In this document: piece by piece, positions 1 to 11,898 of the stretch | Layout: every line of letters begins with the position of its first letter | Numbering within the stretch: the stretch's first letter is position 1 | Translations under genes and position numbers: made by a program | The notes under the pieces: generated by a model | The model's input: the letters and a program-made list of their open reading frames with translations, nothing else | Told to the model about the DNA's origin: nothing | Database searches by the model: none | Origin: Euryodendron excelsum | Taxonomy: Eukaryota > Streptophyta > Magnoliopsida > Ericales > Pentaphylacaceae | Assembly (NCBI GenBank): GCA_033060915.1 | Contig: CM065396.1 | Span: forward strand, 8,757,001 to 8,821,000 | DNA length: 64,000 bases | Direction: 5' to 3'

Positions 1-2296
1 TTACATTTAAAGTGACCAATACGGTCCATATTTTCAAATCTTCTTGTTTTCAAAACCGCTTTCCTAAAGTGGTTCTAGCCCTCTTATGGTTAGAATTGCT
101 TTAGGAAAGTGAGATGATTTTACACCTTCTAAAAACTCTCTTTTCAAAAAGTCTTTCTTCCTAAAAATCTCTTTTTCAACATCCTTTCCTAAAACTCTCC
201 TCTCCAAAATTGTTTGCAAAAACTCCCTTCCAAAGTTTATTTTTTCCAAACTCCCTTTTTTTTAACTCCTTCCCAAAATGCTCTCTTCGAAGTCCACTTT
301 CCAAAAACGTTCCCTAGGTTGCTTTCCTAGAAAAACTTCCTCCAAAAATCTTTCCCAAAAACTCTTTTTCCAAAATCTCCCTTCTAGAAACTCCCCTCTA
401 GGATTTTCCTTATAAAATCTTCGTTTCCAAAAACACATTTTCCAAAAACTCCACCCTATGATTCTCTTCTAAAAACCTTCATTTCCAAAAACGCACCTTC
501 CAAAAACTCTTTCCTTAGAGCCCAAGTCAAGCCCTAGAACTCACAATTAGGAAACCCCAATTTTCTTTCAAAAAATATGGTTTTCAAACTTTGCCCCAAA
601 CCTAGGTTTCCAAAATCTCTCGTTTTCTACATCCAAACTATAGACATTTCCAAAACCTTTTTTCTACGTCAAAATTCTACACTTCCAAACCAAGGGTTTC
701 TAGAAATTTCCTTTTCCAAATCCTAACTAAATCAAATCTTCTCTTTAGGAAACTAAATCAAGATTGTCTAAAACTAAAACTCTAAAACTTTCTAAATCCT
801 AAACTTTCTAAACTCAAAACTTTCTTAATTCAAACCTTTTCTAAATCTTTCCTAATTTAAAATTTTTTTAAAATTCTAAGCTTTCCAAATTCAAAACTTT
901 CTTGACTTGAAACTCTCTAAATTCTAAACCTTTCTTAAACTAAACTTTCCTAATTCAAAACATTTCTAAATTCAACACTTTCCTATTTCAAAACCTTTCT
1001 TAAAACGAAACTTTCCAATTTTCAAAACTTCCCTATTTCAAAACATTCCAAATTCAAAACTTTCCTAAGTTGAAGTTTTCCTAATTCCAAAACTTTCCTA
1101 AAATGACACTTTCCTAATTCGAAACTTTCCTAATTTGAATCTTTCCTAAATTCCAAGTTTCCAAATCTTTCAAGATCTTTCCAAATCCAACATTCAAGTC
1201 CAACCTTCCTTAAACCTCAAGTCTTTCCTAAATCCTATCTTTCCTAAGTCTAGGTTTCCTAAACCTTCGTCTTTCCAAAACAAGTCCAAATCTATCTTTT
1301 CAAATCAAAGTCCAATCTTTTTCAAAAATTCCAAAATTCCAATTTTCAATTCTCTATTCAAAGTTCAATCTCTCAATCTTCCAATTCAATTTCCAATTAA
1401 ATCTCCTTTTTCAAATCATCTCTTCTATTTTCAATTGGACTCTGGTCCGAACTACAACTGACCTGATTCCTCCAAAAGGATACATAGGCAACCTTTATAG
1501 GTGCGGTCACAACTTCTTTCAAATCTCAAATTTCACAATTTCTTTCAAATTTCAAATTCCTCCATATTTTTCAAATTTCAAAATTCTACAATCTTTTCAA
1601 ATCTACAATCAATTTTCAAATTTTCAATTTCAAATTTCTATTTCCCAAATCTCTCTAATTTCAATTTCCAAATTCAAATTTCTATCTCTTTCTTTTCAAA
1701 TCAAATCAAATAAAATCTCTTTTCAAATCTATTTTCCAACTTCTCTTATCTTGCACTTGCATATCATGCATCATATCTTTTCAAACATTCTTTTTCAAAG
1801 TGAATAGGATTGAACAATAGTTAGTTAAAGACTCTCGTAGGTGAATCTAGGGTAGATTGACATGTAGGTACCGAAAGGGCGGAGTAGGGTGATGGCTTAG
1901 TGCGTCTTCCCTACACGTAACCAACCTCCGAACCTAGATCACTGTTTTCAATGACCAAAACGGAGTTATTTTTCTAAAAAGGGCTAAATGTTTTCCAAAG
2001 GTTGCCAAACAACCTGTTTTTCTTAAAAACCCTCTCTTGAGGATGTTTTTCAAAATCCTTTTCCAAAAACCCTAAGTGTAGTCTTCGGATTATTCTTAGT
2101 TTTTAGGTGACCTAACTCACCTTAATCAAGTTAGGTGGCGACTCCAAATTGTTTTCAAAAGCCCTTTATTCAAATCTATTTTCAATTCAAACCTAGTCGC
2201 ACTCATTTTTCTAGGAGGGTGAGTTCTAACGAGAGAGTACAATATTTTTCCCGCTTGTGTGAGTATTCTTCGAGTGCGAAAAATTTGGGCCCGACA
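1..2296 (+). mobile_element. Element A 5' LTR, right-hand part only
   Basis: This is the tail (R/U5 side) of the 5' LTR of a plus-strand Ty3/gypsy element; its start lies left of the window. It ends CCCGACA and is followed after two bases by the primer-binding site. Position 1 aligns with about 12647 in the 3' LTR of the same element. Compared with that LTR it lacks roughly 340 bp near position 760 (3' LTR about 13400-13713) and does not carry the extra copy seen at 14441-16716. Positions 1-1740 are low-complexity repeats of AAACTTTCCTAA-like units; 1850-2296 is the conserved LTR end. No gene is present. Confidence 0.85.
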
Positions 2297-2298
2297 GC

Positions 2299-2316
2299 TG
2301 GCGACTCCGCTGGGGA
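2299..2316 (+). other. Element A primer-binding site (PBS)
   Basis: TGGCGACTCCGCTGGGGA follows the LTR end after the dinucleotide GC. It is the start point for minus-strand DNA synthesis from a tRNA 3' end. From memory, Ogre elements use an Arg tRNA and have a PBS of this kind; the tRNA identity was not checked. The same site in minus orientation occurs in element C/D at 44380-44397. Confidence 0.8.
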
Positions 2317-4250
2317 CACTTAGAGGTTAGGCCGTAGTCATGTCTCTTTACCCTTTACCCATGTAGAGTCTTCAATTAACTTGGTTCAATCTTATTCACT
2401 TTAAATCTTCAAAACTAAATTTTCAAAATTGTTTTCAAAAAACATGCATTTATTCATATTATCTTGTATTATGTCTGTAATCCACATACTAACACTTGCA
2501 TCTTTGTTTTGTAGGTGTGCTTTTTGCTTAAGTTTTATTAATTGCCATGCATGAATGTGATGAACAGGATGAATGGGAATTGTTGGGCTCTTTCCTCCAC
2601 TTTTAAAAATCACACACACTGTATGTGCACTTGCATTCTGCATACTTGCATTATTACCCTGATATGTCCTTTCTAGTTAGAAAGGGGGAACGGTATATTG
2701 GTTGTGGTCAAGATGCTGTATCGGTTTCTTCGCCTACAGCCTCTTGATGGTTCCCCCGCTCGGATCACCAACCGATCATGGCACCACCTCAGGGAGTGGG
2801 CCTATGTTTGAAGATCCGGGGACCGAGCCTTTTTAGGACGCATTAGTCAACCCTCAACCTCATACTCATATAGACGCCATGCATAGCCGAACCTCCGCCG
2901 AATTTAAGACACAAGCACCGTTTTCAAAACTACGGAGGAAAGGGCGACTACTCTTACTTTCATTTATACCTATTTATTCCTGCTATTATACTGACTGTAT
3001 TTATACTGTTATAATGCCTGTTTAACTGCTCATGCATACACGTTTATCTTGCTATTACATTCTTGCTCCTTATACTCTTTGCATCCATGTTCATGCATAC
3101 CATATTCTATGTCAAGACAAGAATTCCAAGTAACTCAAGTCATCACATTCTCATGCACATGATCAACCCATTGAGAGTGACACCAAGGTCACTCTCCCTT
3201 GCATTAAACCTACCAAAACCCTAAGGGTTCCCACGTAACCCTAAGGACTCATTGCATGCATCTCAATTCATTCCATAAGAGGGGCCCCAATCTCTCTATG
3301 CTCACGGAGATAGGATTGCCATGAAGACAAGGGGCAACCAATCAGCAAGGTCTCTTGGCGATCTCCTCGACATCAAATCCAACAAAGGCGAATTCGAAGA
3401 CTCAAGAGTAGTTTAGGTTTTTTTTTTTTTTTTTCCTTTGTAAAACTAGATAGGTGGAAGTCCAAAGGAACATGTTCCCTCTCCCCCTGTTTAAATGTAT
3501 TTCAATTCTCTTGTATCTTAAACCCAAAGTTCAATGTACTTCTTTATTTCTGTGAATGAATTGAAGGATGATTGTATGAATGGGTGAAGGTTCCCGCTCA
3601 ATAGTAAGGTACCTGCATACAGGGGCAAACCCCCTATCTCCAAAAGCGAGCTAATACATCATGTTTAGTCTCCCTCTCAAGCAGGGGCAACCCTAGGACA
3701 TGCATTGCATAAAAATTTTCAAATCAAGGCACTAACTTCTCTTTTGTTTTTGTCTTCTGTCCTCCCCCTCATTTCCAAGTACCAAGAGAACCGAAGACAG
3801 AAGCAAGACAAGAAGGGGTTTTTTTAAACCATTCATTTATTGTTATCATACTGCTCACATGTTCACTTTTATTATGCTCATACACACATATCCATTCCAA
3901 GACAAGAGTTCCAGGAAACTCAGGTCATTTCATTTTCATGCATTTAATCAATTGTAGAGAGAAAGGAGCAATCCAATCTTGTGTTAATTGAACCTACCAA
4001 AAATCTTAAGGGTTCTTAAACCCTAAGGATTCATGGGGATTGTCCAAATAAGGAAACATCAATTGGCCCATGCCGAAGAGGTATTGTGTTGCATAATAAG
4101 GGCAAAATCCCACCTATGAAATGGACTTGTCATCATGCCTAGATTCTCTCAAATAAGGGACCACCATAGGACATGCATCGCATAGAACATCCAACTCCAC
4201 ATGCTGACTGCATTCTGTTTTTCTTTTTCTTTTCATAGGTTAGGGAGCAC
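2317..4250 (+). other. Element A untranslated leader after the PBS
   Basis: No convincing coding region. Positions 2660-3700 are homologous to the leader of element C/D (about 44040-43000 on the minus strand) and of H (64000-63480). Sequence around 3060-3260 (CATGCATAC..CAAGACAAGAATTCC..) recurs in diverged form at 3850-4040, a tandem duplication inside the leader. In C/D the gag start codon follows the matching point; here the gag sequence is missing. Confidence 0.6.
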
Positions 4251-6430
4251 AACTGAATTCATGAAATCCCTCTAGTACCTCACCAGATTCAAACTCATGG
4301 AAGGATAAGCCTAGTTGTTAGGGAAGGCCAAACCTACGTCAAGGAGTAAGAAGAACTGACCATTCATCTACAGGACGTTATCTCCACACCATGCCGCGAC
4401 GACCACCGTCTATGTAAAAGGAGGCTTTACTGTTTGCAAAGTCCTATGAGACCTATGCATCGCTGTAAAAGAATATCATAACTTCTAAATGCATGCTAAA
4501 CACCGTAAAAGATCTATCAATCCGCCCTCCGCCATTTGGTGATACACTCAAAGAATGAAATGCCAAAGAAGTTGACAATTTAAAACCCTGTCAGGGGTTC
4601 TCACCAAGAGATCCATAAGAAAAGGGAGATTTCTACAAAATTCGTCAATTTTCTTTTCTTCTTTCTATTTCTCGCATATCTTCTTTAAATAAACATTGCA
4701 TGCCATGTAACCATGTTTTTAAAAGAAAATAGGTAGTTCCCAGTTTATCCCCTTTGTTTCATACTCTTGTGGACAATTGTCACATTTAGGAATTCTTCCT
4801 CATTTGGTAAATGACTCGACTTGAAAGATGGGATAGTATAGGCCACTCATTTAAAAGGGGTTAAGACCTTTGAGAGACAAAGCGAGAGTGAGAGATAGGA
4901 GAAAGGCAGTCCCAACAAAAAGGTGTGGAGTTCATTGAAAAGGCGACACTTGCATGATATCCTAGCTAAGCGATGGATAGCCGAGTTTTTAAAATGATGA
5001 GGAGCCATTGTTCTATTTATCCCAAATAAACATTATCCTTTGCTTAGCCCACTAGGGCCGTCAGTGATCTTTTTTTTCCAGATATCCCCAAACCTATAAC
5101 CATCCCCCACACTGGGGTAAGCATAAAGTATTTGATTCCGTATAAACACACTATTTTTAGAAACATTATCTAAATTTTGTATAAAGGCTTTATGGACTAA
5201 GCAATTCAATTTGAAATGATTAAAGGCCATCAATTCTGCTATCATACACAAAAATATCCCATTTTACTTAACCCACTAGTGCCTCGCAGAGAGCAGGAGA
5301 TTTTTTGTCAACCCCGATCCGAAACCATCCCTCCACACTGGGGCAGACAGGCAGCAGAAGATCTGGCAGATAATATCATCGACCATCAAGCTGAAGTAAC
5401 GTGAAGGCTCTATGGATCAAGCAATCTTGTTCAAAATGAAGAGAGGCCCTCATTTCATTTCCCATACAGTTAAAAGAAATCCCTTGCCAAACCTATTGAG
5501 CCATCTATTCTTTTCCCAAAAAAACCCAACCTAGGGATCACCGCCCACATTGGGTAGATTGAACTGCCAAGGAAAAGGTTTAAAGAAAAAGGGTCGAAGA
5601 ATTAGTCGTTCCATAAAAGAAAAGAAAGGACAAGGTAAAGAAAGGGAGTTGCCAAGGGGCAAGAGGCCAAAAAAAATAAAAATAAAAAAATAAAAATCTA
5701 TCTAAAGAAAGGCCTGAAGAAAACCATGATTGAATCATCTTCAAAAGCATAATAAGAAGGTCAAATGAGAAGGGAGTCATGTTTCCCTCAAAAAGCACAT
5801 GGAAAGGGTGAAAGAAAAGAGTCGTTTTCACCATAAGAAGTATATGGTCAAAAGCAAGAAGGAAATCTAAAGGTGATCCTAGGTTACAAAGAAACCCAGT
5901 AGAAGTAATAGGTTTGAGCCTTTACCCTTTCTTGTAAAAACCCGAAACCATGGCCTACATTACAACCCTACTAAAGTCCTCTCCGATTGAAAATGATTAC
6001 TTGATCTAACTAAGCCAGACGTGTTGCTGAAACTAGAGGAGGATGTCAGGGGACGAAACCCCGCTGGAAGACCGACTAAGGATGGTGTGGATCTAAACCC
6101 TATTATAAACAATATCAAATTTGAGCCTGCGCATCCTTTTCATTCATAAACCCCTTAACCTAGCCTAAGTTACGGTCCAAATTAAAGTCCTTTCTGATCA
6201 AAGAAAATTGCTTAGTCCAAATAAGCCTGAACAATACCAAGACAAGTAGGGTGAGAAAGGAGAATTGGAAGGGAATGCAAGGGGCAATCTCATGCTCCAA
6301 GATGTGTTCAGATGGTTTCGGTTTAAACAACCCACTAAAAGAAGATCTTTGAGCCTAAATATCCCTTTATTTCTTACAACCCCTAAACCCAGCCTACATT
6401 ACAGTCCTAAAAGAAGTCTTCTCAGATTGA
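4251..6430 (+). repeat. Element A degenerate internal tandem repeats
   Basis: Two families of diverged units are visible. One, about 5030-5570, has three units of roughly 200-240 bp, each carrying a CACACTGGGG/CACATTGGG core preceded by AACCATCCC-like sequence and followed by GCAATT/AAATGA. The other, about 5895-6430, has three units of roughly 210 bp each starting with TTTGAGCCT and continuing through CCTACATTACA and AAAGTC. Related units occur in G (17890-18290) and, inverted, in C/D and H. Positions 4251-5030 hold no gene and no clear unit structure. Tandem repeats in the region before the 3' LTR are a known trait of Ogre-like elements. Confidence 0.6.
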
Positions 6431-6809
6431 GGGCTTAGATATTTATTGCTCTGCAAAGGGCATGCGAGTTGTCGCTCGAGTCATGGTGGCATTTTGGAGA
6501 TCTGAGAGAGAAAACCAAATGAGATCAGAAAAACCCCAAACAACAACCCTGTAGAAAGTAGGGATAGGATAGCAAACCAAAAAGTCAAGATCCCTAGAGA
6601 ATGGTGCAAATGCTATCACACCCCGATATGAATGAGACAAAACTGAATGGGGCAGAATCCTTGGAAAGGAATAGAATCCTGAGAGTATGGGCCCAAGGGG
6701 CAATCCTGGGGTTTCCTTTGTAAATAGTTTATATACATGTAGTACTGATGCATCCATGACATGTATAACATGTAAATCCATTTAGATTCCTGCAAGTTTG
6801 TATCTGTTC

Positions 6810-7080
6810 ATGCATTCAATTGTATTCCTGTATGAACCTGTTCATTTGTAAGAAAGTAGGTCATGCATTTAATTCAATTTTTTATATAAATCTGTGCATT
6901 TATCACAAAAAAATGGGGGACATTGCATTCCTGTATGTGCATTATCTAAAATATAACATGCATTCATTTTCACTTCTGTGTGAACCTGTGCATTCATAAA
7001 AAAAGGTAGGATATGCATTCAATTCAATTCTTATATAAACATATGCATTCATAAAAAATAGATTATGCATTTAATCCCAT
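6810..7080 (+). repeat. Short tandem repeat, about 55-63 bp units
   Basis: About five diverged units containing ATGCATTCAATTCAATT, then TATATAAA or GTGTGAACCT, then GTGCATTCATAAAAAA. AT-rich and not coding. It lies between the degenerate repeats and the antisense ORF of element A. Positions 6431-6809 contain a 112-codon minus-strand open frame (6443-6781) that resembles nothing I know and is probably chance. Confidence 0.6.
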
Positions 7081-7639
7081 GGGCAAGCACCATAAAAAAA
7101 TAATGACACCCCTTACCGGGGCATTTTTAAACTATTTTTGCACAAAAACTCACTCTTTGTCTTTCTGTCTCTCTCAAATAGGAAATAATGAACAAGGCAA
7201 AACATAAAAAGGAGCTAAAGCCACCCCTCAGATATCTCCAGTACCGGTTCACACCTCAAAAAGCTCAAATTTCCATGACTAACAAGAAACAGAGAATGGG
7301 GCAATGACCCACCCTCGACCTCCCCAATCCAACGACTTCGAAAGAGGGGAAGTGAATAAGTGTCCGATCACCTAAAGCTGGAATAATGAAGCACATCCCC
7401 AACAATGAGCATCGCCCCCTACCAAAATCTGGTAAGACTCACGAAGGTCTGTCCCACAACCATAGGAGCATATGGGTGCCCCTCATGAATCCTGGCAAGC
7501 AGTACACGTAATTGGCAGTCAACCACGTCATTCCCTCGAGGAGAAACACCCAGAATCTTTAAGAAGAGCAAAGCTAGGGCCACTATGTGAGGGACTGACC
7601 AATCTTGAGAAGTATGCCAACCCCCTATCCATTACAAAC

Positions 7640-8325
7640 TCAAAATGAGAGAAACAAGAACTTCATTGGGACATAAGGAAACTGGGGCCGTAGATCAGAA
7701 GAAAAAGGCTGCAAAATGGAGCCCAAGCTGAAAAGCGACAATCGTGATGTAGCCATTAGGAAAAGTAGGTCCCATAATGTCAGCTGAACCATCCCGAAGA
7801 CCCAGGAGGAAGCCATAGTTATGGGGAGTAGGGGCAGACTCACATTCCCCAAGAAAGACGGGTCAAGTGGCCAAAAGGGAACCACTGCCAAAAAACAAGC
7901 TGCGCCAATAGGAGAGAAGCTGTACAATCAAAGAACCAGCGAAAGATGCCCATTCATAAGGAGGATATCCGTCATACCAAATCCGCAATCGACTCAAAAT
8001 AGTATCAGCCATTCCCAAAGGTCCAAAGTGAAAAACCTCAGCATCCGTCTGCCTATGCCTAGAAGAAGCTCTCCCATAATCGGTCACCTGATCCCCAAGG
8101 CCCGGTACCTCCTCCTCGGCACCAATCTCCTCTGCGAAAGCCTGCTCAATCAGAGGAAAAGGGTCGACAGGTATCCCACTCCCCTGCCCACTCTGACTGG
8201 AGGAGGATCGTTCGGTAGATTGTTGACTACCTCTAGATCGACTAGAGCCGCCAGTAGAATCTATCCGGGCCGCCTTCCTCGAGCGGCGTCTCCTCTCAAA
8301 ACCGTCATCACCCGCGTTTGCCATC
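7640..8325 (-). pseudogene. Element A antisense ORF: shared N-terminus, different C-terminal part
   Basis: Runs antisense to element A. The start codon is at 8324, one base after a splice acceptor (TACCTTTTCAG). Residues 1 to about 100 match the N-terminus of the PMD ORFs in C/D and H: MANAGDDGFERRRR, a Ser/Arg-rich stretch, SSSSQSGQGSG, PVDPFP, an acidic patch EEIGAEEEVPG, then YGRASSR. After about residue 100 the similarity stops; no PMD follows. The frame is open to 7863, and other frames continue the region to about 7640 with stops. A run of GYITIVAFQLGLHF-like residues near 7770-7730 faintly recalls the putative gypsy-type transposon domain (Transposase_28, PF04195); this is weak. Disrupted, so called a pseudogene; the molecular function is unknown. 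Confidence 0.55.
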
Positions 8326-9225
8326 CTGAAAAGGTAAGCCAAGGTAAGTGATGTTAATATACCATCCATGCAATTTAAATAATAGTAAAATAAAATAAAC
8401 AACTAACACAAACAAAATGAATAAAGGATTTCGAATAACAAATCAAAAACAAAATTTCTACCCATCTTGATTTTCTAATTTTCAAATCACATCTCAAGGG
8501 TTTTCTGTCTTTTTCCTTCAAAAAGATTTTATTTCTAAAACTTTAACTAACTCTTTCCATAATTTCTAAAAAAAAAAAAATTTTTTTTCAGCAGAGTCCC
8601 GTTTAAAAATGGCCCCTACAACACCCATGACATCAACGCAAAATACAAAATGTGCACTTTCCAACATAACAGTCACATAACAACGGCACTCGTGTACATT
8701 TTTTAATTTTTCAAAATTTTCAAAACACATATTTTATTTTTCAAATAAATCAATGGTTTCCAAAAGTCTCCTGAAATTTCTCAAAATCACCTCAAATGTT
8801 TTCTAAAATACTCCAATAGTTTTTCAAATTTCAACCTTTAAAAATTTCATCAATTTCTTGAGTTTTCTCATTTTTTTAAAATTTTCTAAGTATTTTCCTA
8901 TTTTTCAAAAAATAAAAAATTCACCGAGTTATCAAAAAAATCACGAAACTTCATACGGTTGTTAAACACATTTTTCTAAGGCACATTGCACAAAAACATA
9001 GCCAGAAAAGCCAATGCCCGTGCCTGTAGGAACAGATCCCCTATTCATGCAGAAAACCCTCTTCGCATGATCATGAAAAATCATTCAAATTCAATCAAAC
9101 AACCATAAAAATGCAAAAACAACATCACCAAAGTGTTCAAAGCATATCAAAACATCAATTTCCACTATTCACATGATTCAAACGAAGTTCTACACATCGA
9201 AATCAACAAATATTTGAAAACTCAC
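8326..9225 (-). other. Intron in the 5' UTR of the element A antisense gene
   Basis: On the minus strand a donor AAAAA|GTGAGTTTTC at 9225 and an acceptor TACCTTTTCAG|G at 8326 bracket an AT-rich stretch of 900 bp with no gene. The same donor and acceptor occur at 36173/37050 in C/D and at about 56588/57481 in H. Exon 1 lies upstream at about 9226-9410 and includes TTCGCCGG and ATCACTCATGG-type sequence. The splice sites are inferred from conservation and consensus only. Confidence 0.55.
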
Positions 9226-9421
9226 TTTTTGGAAGTTTTCCGGCGAAATCTTCTCTCTCGACGACTTTTCCGGCGACGTGGTCTCCTTCCGGCAATCACT
9301 CATGGTCTCCAAGAAGTGCCCCTTCAAAGTTCAAGTCAAGTCTCACGCAGAACTTCTCGGATTTGCAGAAATTTCTCCAAAGTGCCGTGGCTGTTTGAAC
9401 TAGATATTTTCTGGTTTTAAC

Positions 9422-9490
9422 TTTAAGCCTGGCGCCACTAGCAGAGGCGCCGGTCCTTTTTTGCTAAAAGCACCACTGCTAGTGGCGCTA
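9422..9490. repeat. GGCGCC-rich inverted repeat near the 3' end of element A
   Basis: CTGGCGCCACTAGCAGAGGCGCC followed by CACTGCTAGTGGCGCTAG: two nested hairpins. The same motif class lies beside the TATA box in every LTR of the family and upstream of the antisense gene in C/D (35960-35990) and H (56335-56390). Confidence 0.65.
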
Positions 9491-9660
9491 GTTGCAAATT
9501 CCGGGCAGTTTTGCCCTTTTTCCCGCCAAAACTCATTTCCAAAGGCCCTTTTTGGCCCGATATCCGTTGTTGAAAGATTTCCAATGTCCGTCCCTCTGAC
9601 TGCCTCGCGGTCAACATAGGACTCTTACTTTTGTCATTTTCTGTCTTTGACAAGCAAAGA

Positions 9661-9677
9661 CAGAAAAAGAAGGGCAG
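9661..9677 (+). other. Element A polypurine tract (PPT)
   Basis: CAGAAAAAGAAGGGCAG directly before the 3' LTR, the expected position of the plus-strand primer. Counterparts: 24080-24098 (+), 35784-35801 (-), 56136-56153 (-). Confidence 0.8.
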
Positions 9678-9879
9678 CTGTAAGCACCCCATTTTTTACC
9701 GTTCGGCAGTCTACACTCCGTTCAGACTTGTTTTCAAGTCATTGTGGGCATATTCCTATCGAAACCAACTCTCTAAGTCCAAATCCCATCTGTCTATCGC
9801 TTCGCGGGCGCGCTAGGCCCAAATAGAGGCAAAATGACAAAAATGCCCTTAGGGGCATTGTCCTTTCCTTTCCGATTCC

Positions 9880-10815
9880 AATCCCACTCTCGAGATAGTT
9901 TATTCCTCGAGACGGTTCCAATCTAGGCACGTCTCCTTGGAGACGATAAGTCCCCTTTCCAATCCCTCTCTCGAGGCAGTTTATTCCTCAAGACGGTTCC
10001 AATCCTAGGCACGTCTCCTCAGAGGCGATAAGTCCCCTTTCCAATCCCTCTCGAGAGAGAGTTTATTCCTCGAGACTGTTCAAACCCAGGCACGTCTTTT
10101 CGAAGACGGTAAGACCCTTTTCCAATCCCACTCTCAAGACAGTTTATTCCTCGAGACGGTTCCAACCCAGGCACGTCTTTTCGAAGACGGTAAGACCTCT
10201 TTCTAATCCCTCTCTCGAGACAGTGTATTCCTCCAGACGGTTCCAATCCTAGGCACGTCTCCTCGGAGGTGATAAGTCCCCTTTCCAATCCCTCTCTCTC
10301 GAGAGTTTATTCCTCGAGACGGTTCCAACCTAGGCACGTCTTTTCGAAGACAGTAAGACCCCTTTCCAATCCCACTCTCGAGACAGTTTATTCCTCGAGA
10401 CAGTTCCAACCCAGGCACGTCTTTTCGAAGACGGTAAGACCCCTTTCCAATCCCTCTCTCGAGACAGTTTATTCCTCGAGACGGTTTCAATCCTAGGCAC
10501 ATCTCCTCGGAGGCGATAAGTCCCCTTTCCAATCCCTCTCTCGAGACAGTTTATTCCTTGAGACGATTCCAACCCAGGCACGTCTTTTCGAAGACGGTAA
10601 AACCCCTTTCCAATCCCACTCTTGAGACAATTTATTCCTCGAGACAGTTCCAACCCAGGCACGTCTTTTCGAAGACGGTAAGACTTATTTCCAATCCCTC
10701 TCTCGAGACAGTTTATTCTTCGAGACGGTTCCAACTCAAGCACGTTTCTTCAGAGATGATAAGTCCCCTTTCCAATCCCTCTCTCGAGACAGTTTATTCC
10801 TCGAGACGGTCTGAG
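9880..10815. repeat. 81-bp tandem array in the element A LTR
   Basis: About 12 units of 81 bp. Each unit contains TTTATTCCTCGAGACGG, then CCAGGCACGTCTT with a hairpin (CGTCTT-TTCG-AAGACG or CGTCTCC-TCGGAGGCG), then TAAGACCCCTTTCCAATCC and CTCTCTCGAGACAG. Because 81 is 27 codons and the unit lacks stops in some frames, it creates long repetitive open frames on both strands (GINCLERGIGKGSYRLRKDVP-like) that are not genes. Confidence 0.9.
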
Positions 10816-11039
10816 TAGCGAAACTACTCACAAAACCGTTAGAGTAGCGAAAATACTCACAAATAGGTCGATATAGGGAATTGCCAACAAACCCCTGTGT
10901 CACGATGATCGCCATTAGAGTGGCGGAAACACTCAAAACCCAGGTTAACACCAGTGTCTGTTAGCCCACTTCGGTGAAAAATGACCAAACTGCCCTTTGG
11001 ACCTTTTCCGAGACTTTCCGGTCAAGATGACCATTTTGC

Positions 11040-11690
11040 CCCTAGGCATCCGAACGCGCTGGGAACCACACCGGCTCTGGGTATCAAACCAGTAACCCTC
11101 TGAGATTACTTCTTATAGTATTCTCAGCCTTCCTTTACCTTTCCAGATCATTCCGAGTCAATTCCGGCCAACGCAGTACAAAATGACCGTTTTGCCTTTA
11201 GTGGGCCGATCACATTTTCTGACCACACCGGCTCTGGGTATCAAACCGGTAATGTCCTAAGACTACTTTTTATAGTGTTTTCAACCACCCTTTGCCTTTT
11301 CGGATCATTCTGAGTCAATTCCGGCCAACCCGGTACAAAATGACCGTTTTGCCCACAAAATGACCGTTTTGCCCCTGGTGGGCCGGCCTCCTTTTCCGAT
11401 CACGCCGGCTCTGGGAATCAAACCGGCAACCTCTGGGAACATTCTGAATAATGTTTCCAGATCCCAAGTCTTCTTCTGGGACAGTCCGAGTCTGCCCCGG
11501 CAGTTTCCCGATCTGATTGACTGTTTTGCCCCTAAAGGCCCAGTCAACCCTTCCGACACATCCTATCCTCACTTTTCAAGTCAAATAACTCTGGGACACT
11601 ATTCTAAGTGTTCATACTCTTTTCCGGCCTTCCGGATCATCCCCAGTCCTCCAAAATCCTTCCCGGACCTTCCGTAGTCACTCCTAGTGA
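11040..11690. repeat. About 175-bp repeats in U3 of the element A LTR
   Basis: Three to four units of 165-180 bp, each carrying ACCGGCTCTGGGTATCAAAC, then CATTCTGAGTCAATTCCGGCC and ACAAAATGACCGTTTTGCCC. The same units recur in U3 of B (about 22530-22980), C (34250-34870), D (47960-48560) and H (54600-55220). Confidence 0.8.
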
Positions 11691-11798
11691 AGCCAGGCTA
11701 AAGATTGCATGGTAGTCACTAGTACAGGCACCCAAATCTAGTCAAAGATACGTTGCTTGCCGACCTTAAACATTTCCTAAATGGCTGGCACCACTAGT

Positions 11799-11833
11799 AG
11801 TGGCGCCAAGCCAAAAAATGGCTTGGCGCCACT
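11799..11833. repeat. Perfect 35-bp hairpin upstream of the LTR TATA box
   Basis: Arms AGTGGCGCCAAGCCA and TGGCTTGGCGCCACT are perfect inverted repeats of 15 bp around a loop of five A residues. Further GGCGCCAC/GTGGCGCC pairs flank it at 11785-11885. It lies about 65 bp upstream of the TATA box. Confidence 0.9.
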
Positions 11834-11898
11834 CCTAGTGGCGCCAGTGTAAATTCTGGCCTGGCGCCACTGTAACAGGCGCTAGTGTTGTCCAACCT

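Noticed and set aside
6443..6781. 112-codon minus-strand frame in element A
   Set aside because: No recognisable domain and no counterpart in C/D or H; it lies between degenerate repeats and is most likely chance.
9880..10815. Regular repeats with palindromes resembling a CRISPR array
   Set aside because: The whole unit is repeated with no unique spacers, no cas genes are near, and the context is a plant LTR.
10019..10951. Long overlapping open frames on both strands encoding 27-residue repeats
   Set aside because: They come from the 81-bp LTR array, whose length is a multiple of three; the same frames appear wherever the array occurs, on either strand, without a conserved start or stop.
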